Source of the DNA: Nocardia cerradoensis NBRC 101014
Lineage (GTDB): Bacteria; Actinomycetota; Actinomycetes; Mycobacteriales; Mycobacteriaceae
Direction of reading: 5' to 3'
Assembly: GCF_000308535.1 (NCBI RefSeq)
Contig: NZ_BAFW01000048.1
Span: forward strand, 23,624 to 87,623
DNA: 64,000 bases
Both the position numbers and the translations under genes were made by a program. Below the pieces are notes generated by a model. It was not told where the DNA came from, did no database searches, and was given only the letters and a program-made list of their open reading frames with translations. This document shows positions 44,599 through 52,240 of this stretch, in pieces (the stretch's first letter is position 1; every line of letters starts with the position of its first letter).

Positions 44599-45340
44599 CA
44601 CCGGCCCGGCACCGACCGGTTCGGGGCTCACCGCGACGCCGTTCGGCGCTCGGGTGGATGCGCAGGACTGGACGCGGATAGCGGGCGAACTCGACGAGCA
44701 CGGATACGCGCTGAGCGGCTGCCTGCTGGGCGCCGACGAGTGCCGTGCGCTCGCGAAGTTGTACACCGACGACGACCGCTTCCGCTCCACCATCGAGATG
44801 TCGCGTCACCGTTTCGGGTCCGGCGAGTACCGCTACTTCACCCACGATCTGCCCGCGGTGGTGTCGGAGTTGCGTGCCGCGCTGTATCCGAAACTGCTGC
44901 CCATCGCGCGGAATTGGGCGCAGCGACTGGGTCGCCCCGGTTCGTGGCCGGACGGCCTCGACGACTGGATCTCCCAGTGCCACCGGGCCGGTCAGCATCG
45001 CTCGGCGCAGATCCTGCTGCGCTACGGTCCCGGCGATTGGAACGCGCTGCATCGAGACCTCTTCGGCGACATGATCTTTCCACTGCAGGTGGTGATCGGA
45101 CTGGATGCGGCGGGCTCGGACTACACCGGCGGCGAATTCCTGATGGTCGAACAACGCCCGCGCGCCCAATCCCGCGGCGCGGCAGTCGCTCTGCCGCAGG
45201 GACACGGGCTGGTATTCACCACCCGGGAACGCCCCGTGCGGTCCGCGCGCGGCTGGTCGGCCGCACCCATGCGCCACGGCGTGAGCGTGGTGCGCAGTGG
45301 ACATCGCCACACGCTGGGCCTGGTTTTCCACGATGCGTGA
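44588..45340 (+). CDS. 2OG-Fe(II) oxygenase, AlkB-like context
   Basis: A 250-residue jelly-roll dioxygenase. The iron motif is His155-x-Asp157 in WNALHRDLFGD; the distal His230 lies in MRHGVS and a 2-oxoglutarate-binding Arg (R236 or R240) follows in SVVRSGHRHTLGLVFHDA. AlkB-type members oxidatively demethylate 1-methyladenine and 3-methylcytosine. The overlap with ogt (11 nt) and with the Ada-domain gene (8 nt) argues for a DNA-repair role, but the sequence is not AlkB itself, so substrate is inference. Confidence 0.8.
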   Translation: MPPDTGPAPTGSGLTATPFGARVDAQDWTRIAGELDEHGYALSGCLLGADECRALAKLYTDDDRFRSTIEMSRHRFGSGEYRYFTHDLPAVVSELRAALYPKLLPIARNWAQRLGRPGSWPDGLDDWISQCHRAGQHRSAQILLRYGPGDWNALHRDLFGDMIFPLQVVIGLDAAGSDYTGGEFLMVEQRPRAQSRGAAVALPQGHGLVFTTRERPVRSARGWSAAPMRHGVSVVRSGHRHTLGLVFHDA

Positions 45341-45779
45341 GGAATGCCGCGCGGGTGAGGGCGGTGTCGCGGCGCGGGATTACGTACTGCTCGACTCGGA
45401 CGCCGTGCCGTACCGCAGCCCGACCGCGGGCACGGTCGGCGGCCATCGGCGTCAGCGCATCTACGGGCGGCTGGACTGCCCGGCGGCACTGCGCGCACTG
45501 CGTCGCGGCAATTACGCCGCATACCGGGTGTTCTTCGCCGACGAGGCCACTGCCGTCGCCGCCGGATACCGTCCGTGCGCGCGGTGTCTGCCGGAGGCGT
45601 ATCGGCGCTGGAAGTCCGGACGTTCAGATGCTGCGCTGCCGCCGCCGGATCGGCGGCCGGGGTGGACCGATGTGCCGGTGCACCAACTGCAGGGCGGCCA
45701 GCAGGATCAGCGAGAATCCGGTGGACAGATAGTCCTCGGTCAGCACGCCGAGGACCGCCAGGCCGCCGAAGACCGGTAG
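45333..45779 (+). CDS. Stand-alone Ada-type metal-binding domain protein
   Basis: Residues about 15-97 resemble the Ada N-terminal zinc domain: RIYGRLDCPAALRAL (Cys49), VFFADEATAVAAGYRPCARCLPEAYRRWK (Cys82, Cys85). In Ada this domain repairs methylphosphotriesters and triggers the response. The first C-x3-C pair is reduced to one Cys, so a fourth metal ligand must come from elsewhere. No DNA-binding AraC domain or Ogt domain is attached. The last 50 or so residues (after RRWKSGR) are Pro/Gln-rich, antisense to the next gene and probably not part of the original protein. Confidence 0.7.
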   Translation: MREECRAGEGGVAARDYVLLDSDAVPYRSPTAGTVGGHRRQRIYGRLDCPAALRALRRGNYAAYRVFFADEATAVAAGYRPCARCLPEAYRRWKSGRSDAALPPPDRRPGWTDVPVHQLQGGQQDQRESGGQIVLGQHAEDRQAAEDR

Positions 45780-46061
45780 TTCCAGCCACGAGCACCAGGC
45801 CAGTAGTCGTAGCCGCGAGGCGTGGGAATCGAGCCAGGCCAGCCCGTCGTCGACGATGTCGGCGGCCGTGTCGAACTCGACCAACCCGTCGCCCACCTGC
45901 ACGAACCGATGTACCGCCTGCTCGCGACTGATCCGCCCCAGCCACACCTCGTCGATGAGCCGCTTACCTTCGACCGCAACTTCCGTGACGACCGCGTCCA
46001 TTCTGCGCCAGTCCCTTTCCAGTTGGTCTCGCAAAGTGTAAGCGCCGAGAGCCGCAATCAC
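45624..46061 (-). CDS. Hypothetical membrane protein with two C-terminal TM helices
   Basis: About 145 residues from GTG 46061 (alternative ATG 46001). A soluble helical part (YTLRDQLERDWRRMDAVVTEVAVEGKRLIDEVWLGRISREQAVHRFV) precedes two hydrophobic segments (LLAWCSWLELPVFGGLAVLGV and YLSTGFSLILLAALQLV) and an Arg/Pro-rich tail. I do not recognise a family. Its last 156 bp are antisense to the end of the Ada-domain gene. No operon partner. Confidence 0.55.
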   Translation of the reverse strand: MIAALGAYTLRDQLERDWRRMDAVVTEVAVEGKRLIDEVWLGRISREQAVHRFVQVGDGLVEFDTAADIVDDGLAWLDSHASRLRLLAWCSWLELPVFGGLAVLGVLTEDYLSTGFSLILLAALQLVHRHIGPPRPPIRRRQRSI

Positions 46062-46255
46062 CCCGCAATCCGGCCCTCCCAACGCTGGGTGGCGCGACAC
46101 AGGCGGTCCGGGACCGGCGGGCGCCACGGCCGATCGACGCGAATCGGACAGTGCCGCAGCTCACATCGGTCTCGCGAGAGGGCGGCACCGAAAGTCTTGG
46201 CGACGAACGGAATTCGGTACGACCGACATTGATTCGGCGTGCGCTCCCGGTTTTC

Positions 46256-46302
46256 GAAATTAGGTATGGAATACCTTCCTGTGCAATGGTTTACCTAAAT
46301 TC
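46256..46302. promoter_or_regulatory. Nested DtxR-like inverted repeats before VIT1 paralog 2
   Basis: Inner dyad AGGTAT-GGA-ATACCT (46262-46276) lies inside a 19-bp frame (46260-46278) matching 12 of 19 positions of the IdeR/DtxR box. An outer, nearly perfect pair GAAATTAGGTA (46256-46266)/TACCTAAATTC (46292-46302) shares the first half-site. The AT-rich patch stands out from its surroundings. A metal-responsive repressor (IdeR or MntR type) is the natural candidate, since the downstream gene is a metal transporter. Confidence 0.55.
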
Positions 46303-46375
46303 GGGCAGCCTTTCTTTGCTGGCGGAGAAAAGGCAGCCGAGTTATTTTTGTCCGGTGCAAGCGGATACGGCGGTA

Positions 46376-47080
46376 ATGGAGAGTGTGGTCCGGCCGGAAA
46401 CTCACGGGCCGGGTTTGTCGGTGCGACTGAATTGGCTGCGGGCCGGGGTGCTGGGTGCCAACGACGGGATCGTCTCCGTCGCAGGGATTGTCGTGGGTGT
46501 GGCGGCGGCCACCACGTCGACGTCGGCGATCGTCACCGCGGGCGTCGCCGGACTCGCCGCGGGCGCGGTGTCGATGGCGCTGGGCGAGTATGTGTCGGTG
46601 AGCACGCAGCGCGACAGCGAGCGCGCGGTGCTGGCCGTGGAACGGCGCGAGCTCGCCGAGGACCCGGTGGGTGAACTCGCCGAACTGGCCGCCATCTACG
46701 AGGGCAAGGGCCTGACGCCGGCCACCGCGTGGAAGGTCGCCGAGGAGTTGACCGCCAAGGACGCGTTCGCCGCGCACGCCGAGGCCGAACTGGGAATTGA
46801 CCCGAGCGAGCTGACCAACCCGTGGCATGCCGCGCTGTCGTCGGCGACGGCGTTCACCATCGGCGCCCTGCTGCCGCTACTGGCCATGCTGGTACCCGCG
46901 GCGATCCGGGTTCCGGTCACCGCGGCGGCGGTTCTGGTGGCCCTGGCCGCGACCGGCGCCGTCGGAGCCCGCCTGGGGCAGGCGCCGGTGCGGCGCGCGA
47001 CGATTCGCGTGCTGGCGGGCGGTGCGCTGGCGATGGCGACGACCTATGCGGTCGGCCATCTGGTCGGTATCGCGGTCTAG
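46376..47080 (+). CDS. VIT1/CCC1 family iron/manganese transporter (paralog 2)
   Basis: A 234-residue copy of the VIT fold: LNWLRAGVLGANDGIVSVAGIVVGVA, GAVSMALGEYVSVSTQRDSERAVL, the metal-binding segment (ERRELAEDPVGELAELAAIYEGKGLTPATA, DAFAAHAEAELGIDP) and three C-terminal TM helices. It is very similar to the product of 15888-16628. ATG 46376 leaves 18 residues before LNWLRAG, similar to the paralog; longer in-frame starts would run through the regulatory dyads. Presumed exporter or storage transporter for Fe2+/Mn2+. Confidence 0.9.
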   Translation: MESVVRPETHGPGLSVRLNWLRAGVLGANDGIVSVAGIVVGVAAATTSTSAIVTAGVAGLAAGAVSMALGEYVSVSTQRDSERAVLAVERRELAEDPVGELAELAAIYEGKGLTPATAWKVAEELTAKDAFAAHAEAELGIDPSELTNPWHAALSSATAFTIGALLPLLAMLVPAAIRVPVTAAAVLVALAATGAVGARLGQAPVRRATIRVLAGGALAMATTYAVGHLVGIAV

Positions 47081-47105
47081 CGGACGGTCGGGGCGGCCGG
47101 TGAAA

Positions 47106-47279
47106 TCAGCGGTTCCGGAACCGGTTTCCCACGCGCAGCCGGTCCATGACCGCGCGCATCTTGGCTTGCCGGTGCGGATCGCCGATCCGGAATTCGACGT
47201 GCACGACGGGATGGGATGCGTCGATCAGCGCCACGGTTTCGCGGTCCGTGGAGTGAGCAGCGCGGGGTGAAGCGGTCAT
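47106..47279 (-). CDS. Possible small protein (57 residues)
   Basis: The frame from ATG 47279 encodes MTASPRAAHSTDRETVALID, HPVVHVEFRIGDPHRQAKMR and an Arg-rich end. A GGGAG lies 4 nt before the ATG, so translation is possible. I know no family, and the sequence has no TM segment. The next 118 bp, up to the desaturase stop, hold nothing clear. Confidence 0.35.
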   Translation of the reverse strand: MTASPRAAHSTDRETVALIDASHPVVHVEFRIGDPHRQAKMRAVMDRLRVGNRFRNR

Positions 47280-47397
47280 AACTCCCAGTGTGCACCCGCG
47301 GCTATTTTCTGGCAATGTGTTCTGCCGCTCTGTCGCTTTCGAAACCCAATCGAAATGCTCGGGGATGCAGTCGCTTACACCGCCGCGCCGCCGCCGC

Positions 47398-48396
47398 TCA
47401 CGGCCGGGAGCCCACCAGGTCTCGTTTGCGGGCCTCCCGGGCCAGCGCCCGGTCACGCTGTTCTTCGAAACGCGCACAATCGTTTCGCAGTTTCTCCAGG
47501 AATTCCCCGAGGGTATTGCGCACCCGGTCGCCGCGTGCGGTGAAGTCGTTGCGATCGAACACATTCCACTTGCGCAACACCGGCATCACCACTTCGTCCA
47601 GATGCTGGCGCAGATCGTAGATTCCGTGCTTGGCCATCAGCACGCCGTTGCGCCGCCAATCCGGCATTCCGGCGCCCGGCATCTGGAAATTGCACACGAT
47701 ATCGGTAATCGCCTCCAACGCCTGGTCGGGCGCCAGATCCAAAGCCGCCGCGCACATATTGCGGTAGAAGATCATGTGCAGGTTCTCGTCCGCGGAGATC
47801 CGCGCCAGCATGCGGTCGGCGACCGGATCCTCGCAGACCTTGCCGGTGTTGCGGTGTGAGACCCGGGTGGCCAGTTCCTGGAAGGTCACGTAGGCGACCG
47901 AGTGCAGGAATCCGCTGTCGGCCAGGTCCACCACGCTGGCCTTGTCGCTCTCGCGCACGAGTTTCATCGCGTCGTAGCCGTTGGTCATGTGGACCATCCG
48001 GGCCCGCTCCAGGGCCACGGGATCGACCGCGCGGGTGACGACCAGATAGTCGCGAATTGCGATGCCGTGCCGGTTCTCCTCGGCCGTCCACCGCCCCACC
48101 CAGGTGCCCCAGGCGCCGTCGGAGGAGAAGTTCTCGGCGATCTCGCGATGGTAGGACGGCAGATTGTCCTCGGTGAGAAGATTCGTCACCATCGCGGCGC
48201 GGGCGACCTCGCTCAGCCGTGACTGGGCGGGGTCCCAATCGGTTCCGCCGAGGGCGGCGAAATTGCGTCCCGCATCCCACGGGACGTAGTCGTGCGGATG
48301 CCACGTCTTCGCCATCGACAGATGTCGATGCACATTGCTCTCCGCCACGGGCTCGAGTTCCAGCAGCAACTCGAGTTGGGTGAGATTCCTGACCAC
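47398..48396 (-). CDS. Acyl-ACP desaturase (DesA1/DesA2-type)
   Basis: A 332-residue soluble di-iron desaturase similar to mycobacterial DesA1. Iron ligands are in WTAEENRHG (EExxH, 106-110) and SADENLHMIFYR (DExxH, 203-207); Glu76 in LLTEDNLPSYHREI and ELATRVSHRNTG are conserved. These enzymes insert double bonds in acyl-ACP chains, including mycolate precursors. The start used is GTG 48396. The gene diverges from a ketosynthase-FAAL pair with a 217-bp spacer, so they may share a lipid pathway. Confidence 0.92.
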   Translation of the reverse strand: MVRNLTQLELLLELEPVAESNVHRHLSMAKTWHPHDYVPWDAGRNFAALGGTDWDPAQSRLSEVARAAMVTNLLTEDNLPSYHREIAENFSSDGAWGTWVGRWTAEENRHGIAIRDYLVVTRAVDPVALERARMVHMTNGYDAMKLVRESDKASVVDLADSGFLHSVAYVTFQELATRVSHRNTGKVCEDPVADRMLARISADENLHMIFYRNMCAAALDLAPDQALEAITDIVCNFQMPGAGMPDWRRNGVLMAKHGIYDLRQHLDEVVMPVLRKWNVFDRNDFTARGDRVRNTLGEFLEKLRNDCARFEEQRDRALAREARKRDLVGSRP

Positions 48397-48562
48397 GGTG
48401 TTGCCCTTCCTCGTTGTGGATCGCCGTGCGACGCTGCGGGAAGAAACCGGTACAGTGCAGTCACGACCGGGTTGCCGGGTGGCACTGAGGGCTACGCCGG
48501 TCGTGTTCGCCTCGCTAATGTAGCCGCTCCACCGCCACCGTTGTCGCTCCAGCTTGTATTCG

Positions 48563-48594
48563 CCGCAGTGTTGCCCCTGTTCCGCAGTGTTGCC
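48563..48594. repeat. Direct repeat CCGCAGTGTTGCC x2 in the ketosynthase leader
   Basis: Two exact 13-bp copies (48563-48575 and 48582-48594) are spaced 19 bp start to start and end 19 bp before ATG 48614. They could be a tandem activator/repressor site near the start. Confidence 0.5.
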
Positions 48595-48613
48595 TGTCGA
48601 AAGTGAGCCGAGA

Positions 48614-49858
48614 ATGACGGTTTCCAGCCGTATGCGCTACCGCGACGTCGTCGTCACCAGCCTGGCCGCGACCACGTCCATCGCAGGTGATGTCGACTCC
48701 ACGTGGAAGGGACTGTTGAACGGGGAGAGCGGAATCGACGTACTCGACGACGGTTTCATCGACCAGTTCGAACTTCCGGTTCGCATCGGCGGTCACCTCA
48801 AGGTCGTTCCGTCCACCGTGCTGAGCCGCGAGGAGACCCGCCGGCTGTCCTACGTCGAGCAGATGGCGCTGGTGCTGGGGCGTGAGGTGTGGCGCAACGC
48901 CGGTGCGCCCGAGGTCGATCCGGAGCGGCTCGGCGTCTCCATCGGCACCGGGCTGGGTGGCGCGGAGGCGCTCATCGACGTCAAGGACAAGATGGCCAAC
49001 GGCGGATATCGCCGGGTCAGCCCGCTCGCGGTGCAGATGATCATGCCCAACGGCGCGGCCGCGGTGGTCGGGCTGGAACTGGGCGCCAAAGCCGGTATCG
49101 CGACCCCCGTTTCGGCGTGCTCCTCGGGGTCGGAGGCCATCGCCAACGCGTGGAAGATGATCGTGATGGGCGATGCCGATGTGGTCGTGACCGGGGGCGT
49201 GGAGGGGTCGATCCAAGCGGTGCCGATCGCCGCCTTCACCATGATGCGCGCGATGAGCACGCGCAACGACGATCCGAAACGCGCGTCGCGCCCGTTCGAC
49301 ACCGATCGCGACGGGTTCGTCTTCGGTGAGGCCGGCGCGATGATGGTGCTCGAATCCGAGGAACACGCCCGGGCCCGCGGCGCCACCGTGCACGCCCGGC
49401 TGCTCGGCGCCGGTCTCACCTCCGACGGTTTCCACCTGGTGGCGCCGGATCCGGACGGGAAGGGCGCGGCGCGGGCCATCGCCCGCGCGCTGCAGACCGC
49501 CGGCTTGTCGAAAACCGATGTGACACATGTGAACGCGCATGCCACGGCGACCCCGATCGGCGATACCGCGGAGGCGCGTGCCATCGCCGCGGCGGTCGGC
49601 AGCCACGCCTCGGTCTACGCGCCGAAATCGGCGCTGGGACATTCCATCGGCGCCGTCGGGGCGCTGGAATCGGTGCTCACGGTGCTGTCGATCCGCGACG
49701 GCCTCGTCCCGCCCACGCTCAACCTGGACAACCAGGATCCGGATGTCGATCTGGACATCGTCAAGGGCCAGGCCCGGCCCGGGCGGATCGACTACGCGGT
49801 CAACAATTCCTTCGGATTCGGCGGCCACAACGTGTCGTTGACCTTCGGCCGGTACTGA
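48614..49858 (+). CDS. Beta-ketoacyl-ACP synthase, KasA/KasB-type (FabF-like)
   Basis: A 414-residue condensing enzyme. The triad is Cys169 (SACSSGSEA), His309 (NAHATAT) and His343 ([10 protein letters not shown]); [10 protein letters not shown] is the C-terminal glycine-rich loop. It resembles mycobacterial KasA/KasB, which elongate mycolate precursors in FAS-II. The start ATG 48614 gives [15 protein letters not shown]; no clear Shine-Dalgarno. No acpM, fabD or accD gene is next to it, unlike the core kas operon, so it is likely a secondary ketosynthase working with the FAAL that follows. Confidence 0.92.
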   Translation: MTVSSRMRYRDVVVTSLAATTSIAGDVDSTWKGLLNGESGIDVLDDGFIDQFELPVRIGGHLKVVPSTVLSREETRRLSYVEQMALVLGREVWRNAGAPEVDPERLGVSIGTGLGGAEALIDVKDKMANGGYRRVSPLAVQMIMPNGAAAVVGLELGAKAGIATPVSACSSGSEAIANAWKMIVMGDADVVVTGGVEGSIQAVPIAAFTMMRAMSTRNDDPKRASRPFDTDRDGFVFGEAGAMMVLESEEHARARGATVHARLLGAGLTSDGFHLVAPDPDGKGAARAIARALQTAGLSKTDVTHVNAHATATPIGDTAEARAIAAAVGSHASVYAPKSALGHSIGAVGALESVLTVLSIRDGLVPPTLNLDNQDPDVDLDIVKGQARPGRIDYAVNNSFGFGGHNVSLTFGRY

Positions 49859-49867
49859 GTTGCCCGG

Positions 49868-49895
49868 CCGGAGCACCGCCGAGGGCGGGCTCCGG
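49868..49895 (+). terminator. Stem-loop between ketosynthase and FAAL genes
   Basis: CCGGAGC (49868-49874) and GCTCCGG (49889-49895) form a stem with further GCC/GGC pairing inside, followed by CTTTCGTTCC. It may be a terminator or an attenuator between the two genes, whose spacing is 95 bp. Confidence 0.5.
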
Positions 49896-49953
49896 GCTTT
49901 CGTTCCTGCGTGACTGTTCGTGCGTGACGTTCGTGCGTGAAAAGGATGAGGGA

Positions 49954-51822
49954 ATGATCGGCGAGACCTTCGATGACTATCTGGACGAAGACGGCAACAT
50001 CAGCATCCTGGGCGATGCGACCCTGATCGATTTCGTCGACAAGCACAGTGCGGCGAACGGGGACGAGCTGGCCTACCGCTACATCGACTATTCGCGCGAG
50101 CGCGACGGTGAGTACCACGAGCTCACCTGGCGCCAGTTCGGTGCGCGGTTGCGGGCGGTGGCGGCCCGGTTGCAGCAGGTGACCCGGCCGCGGGATCGGG
50201 TGGCCGTCCTGGCGCCGCAGGGCCTGGACTACGTGGTGGCGATGTTCGCGGCGGTGTACGCGGGCAATATCGCTGTGCCGCTGTTCGACCCCGAAGAACC
50301 CGGCCACACCGACCGATTGCACGCCGTCCTCGGCGACTGCCGGCCGACCGCGATTCTGACCGCGAGTTCCGCGGCGGGCGGGGTGCGGGAATTCTTCCGC
50401 GGCATGCCGGCCGGGCAGCGTCCGCGCATCATCGCGGTCGACGCGATACCCGACAGCGTCGGTGCGGGCTGGACCCAACCGGACATCACCATCGACAGCG
50501 TCGCGTATCTGCAGTACACGTCCGGTTCCACCCGCACGCCGGCCGGCGTGGAGATCACGCACCGGTCGGTCGGCACCAATCTGCTGCAGATGATCGACGC
50601 GCTCGGGATCGACGAAACCGCCCGCGGCGTCACCTGGTTGCCGCTGTTCCACGATATGGGCCTGCTGTGTGTGATCCTGCCGGCGATCGGCGGTAAGTTC
50701 ATCACCATCATGTCGCCGAGCGCGTTCGTCCGGCGGCCGTATCGCTGGATCAAGGAGCTGGCCGCCGCCTCCGACGGCGCCGCAACGTATGCCGCCGCAC
50801 CGAATTTCGCCTTCGAGCACGCCGCCGCGCGCGGGCGGCCGAAGGCGGGGGAGCACCTCGATCTGTCGAATGTGATCGGCCTGATCAACGGCAGTGAGCC
50901 GGTGTCGGTGTCGTCGATGGCGAAATTCAACGACGCCTTCATGCCCTACGGCTTGCCGAAGACGGCGATCAAACCGTGTTACGGGATGGCGGAGGCCACC
51001 CTGTTCGTGTCGGCCACCCGGCGCGAGGACGCCGCGCGGGTCGTCCACGCCGACCGGGCCCGGCTCAACGCCGGGCATCTGGTCGAGGTCGACCCGGATG
51101 CGGAAAACGCCGTGGCGCAGGTGTCGTGCGGATATGTGGCGCGGTCGCAGTGGGCGGTGATCGTGGACGACAACGGCGCCGAACTGCCGGATGGCCGGGT
51201 CGGGGAGATCTGGTTGCACGGGGAAAATATGGGAATCGGCTACTGGGGCCGTCCCGAGGAGACCGAGGCGACCTTCCGCAACCGGCTCAGCGCCCGGCAG
51301 GCTACCTGCAGTCACGCCGAAGGTACGGCGCCACAAGCCTATTGGATGAGCACCGGCGATTACGGCGTGTATCACGACGGCGAGTTGTACATCACCGGCC
51401 GCGTCAAGGATCTGGTGATCGTCGACGGGCGCAATCACTATCCGCAGGATCTGGAGATGTCGGCACAGGAGTCGTCGACCGCACTGCGGCCGGGTTTCGT
51501 GGCCGCCTTCTCGGTGCGCGGTGACGAACTGCCCGCCGACCTCGCCGCCTCCGGATCGGGGGGCGAACATCTGGTAATCGTGGCCGAACGGGGAAGTGGC
51601 GCAGCCAAACTCGACGCGGGTCCGGTGGCGGAGGTTGTGCGGGCGGCGATTTCGGCGCGGCACGGGGTGACGGTGCGTGAACTGCTTCTGGTGCCGGCCG
51701 GGTCGATTCCGCGCACGTCGAGCGGCAAGATCGCCCGACGTGCTTGTAAGGCCGCGTATCTGACGGGAACCCTGCGTGGCGGCCATCGGCAGCAGGCCTT
51801 CCCGGATGTCTCCGACGAGTAA
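49954..51822 (+). CDS. Fatty acyl-AMP ligase (FadD32-like FAAL)
   Basis: A 622-residue ANL-superfamily enzyme: YLQYTSGSTRTPAGVEITH (P-loop motif, about 185-203), LPLFHDMGLL, NGSEPVSVSSM, CYGMAEATLFVSATRR, WMSTGDYGVYHDGELYITGRVKDLVIVDGRNHYPQDLE and a C-terminal Lys in SSGKIARR. It matches mycobacterial FadD32 closely. FAALs form acyl-AMP and transfer it to a carrier domain (Pks13 in the mycolate pathway); no PKS or ACP gene is adjacent. ATG 49954 is preferred (AAAGGA 49941-49946); an upstream GTG at 49924 is possible. Confidence 0.92.
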   Translation: MIGETFDDYLDEDGNISILGDATLIDFVDKHSAANGDELAYRYIDYSRERDGEYHELTWRQFGARLRAVAARLQQVTRPRDRVAVLAPQGLDYVVAMFAAVYAGNIAVPLFDPEEPGHTDRLHAVLGDCRPTAILTASSAAGGVREFFRGMPAGQRPRIIAVDAIPDSVGAGWTQPDITIDSVAYLQYTSGSTRTPAGVEITHRSVGTNLLQMIDALGIDETARGVTWLPLFHDMGLLCVILPAIGGKFITIMSPSAFVRRPYRWIKELAAASDGAATYAAAPNFAFEHAAARGRPKAGEHLDLSNVIGLINGSEPVSVSSMAKFNDAFMPYGLPKTAIKPCYGMAEATLFVSATRREDAARVVHADRARLNAGHLVEVDPDAENAVAQVSCGYVARSQWAVIVDDNGAELPDGRVGEIWLHGENMGIGYWGRPEETEATFRNRLSARQATCSHAEGTAPQAYWMSTGDYGVYHDGELYITGRVKDLVIVDGRNHYPQDLEMSAQESSTALRPGFVAAFSVRGDELPADLAASGSGGEHLVIVAERGSGAAKLDAGPVAEVVRAAISARHGVTVRELLLVPAGSIPRTSSGKIARRACKAAYLTGTLRGGHRQQAFPDVSDE

Positions 51823-51846
51823 CCGGAGGCGGATCGGGCGAGCGAA

Positions 51847-51865
51847 TTAGGTGAGGCAATCCTCG
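51847..51865. promoter_or_regulatory. IdeR-box-like site
   Basis: TTAGGTGAGGCAATCCTCG matches 14 of 19 positions of the IdeR consensus TTAGGTTAGGCTAACCTAA. It lies 24 bp after the FAAL stop and about 120 bp before the small-protein gene, the nearest downstream target. Confidence 0.5.
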
Positions 51866-51943
51866 TGTGCCCGTTGAGATGTCCTCTGGGCACCGGATTG
51901 TCCGGTACTTGTCCGTCGGCAGCGGCCCGCTATGGAGTTACCG

Positions 51944-51964
51944 TGTAGCTACATCAACATGTAG
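51944..51964. promoter_or_regulatory. Nested dyads upstream of the small protein
   Basis: TGTAGCTACA (51944-51953) is a perfect palindrome, and CTACAT-CAAC-ATGTAG (51949-51964) is a perfect 6+4+6 dyad sharing the same half-site. Thus three TGTAG half-sites lie just before the 66-residue gene, 22 bp from its start. A GntR/PadR-like regulator could bind. Confidence 0.5.
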
Positions 51965-51985
51965 AACCGGATATGGGGCAATGTC

Positions 51986-52186
51986 ATGGAGTTGTCTACC
52001 GATTATCTCATTGTGGTGATGGCACATTCGGCGCCCACCCGGCCGTTGACCGTGGAACGTGCACACCAGGTGATGCAGTTGCATACCGATTGTTCGACCG
52101 ACGGCTGCGGTATCAAGCAGGCGGCGTTCGACGCGCTGGTAACCGCCGGGCATATCGTGCCCGACAGCTGCCGGCACCGCGGATAG
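51986..52186 (+). CDS. Small Cys-containing protein (66 residues)
   Basis: The sequence has LTVERAHQVMQLHTDCSTDGCGIKQAAFDALVTAGHIVPD; Cys36 and Cys41 of a HxxCxxxxC pattern resemble small nocardial proteins that I have seen annotated only as hypothetical. Helical prediction around ERAHQVMQLHTDC and KQAAFDALVTAG is likely. The 163-bp upstream spacer has dyads and an IdeR-like box, supporting that it is a real, regulated gene. Function unknown; the Cys residues could bind metal. Confidence 0.6.
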   Translation: MELSTDYLIVVMAHSAPTRPLTVERAHQVMQLHTDCSTDGCGIKQAAFDALVTAGHIVPDSCRHRG

Positions 52187-52194
52187 CGTGCGTC

Positions 52195-52217
52195 GGTCGG
52201 CGTCGGGGACGCCGACC
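52195..52217. terminator. Bidirectional stem-loop between the small gene and the thiolase
   Basis: GGTCGGCGTC (52195-52204) and GACGCCGACC (52208-52217) form a perfect 10-bp stem with a GGG loop in the 54-bp convergent spacer. No T tract is present. Confidence 0.6.
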
Positions 52218-52240
52218 GGCACACGTGATCCGATCGATCC

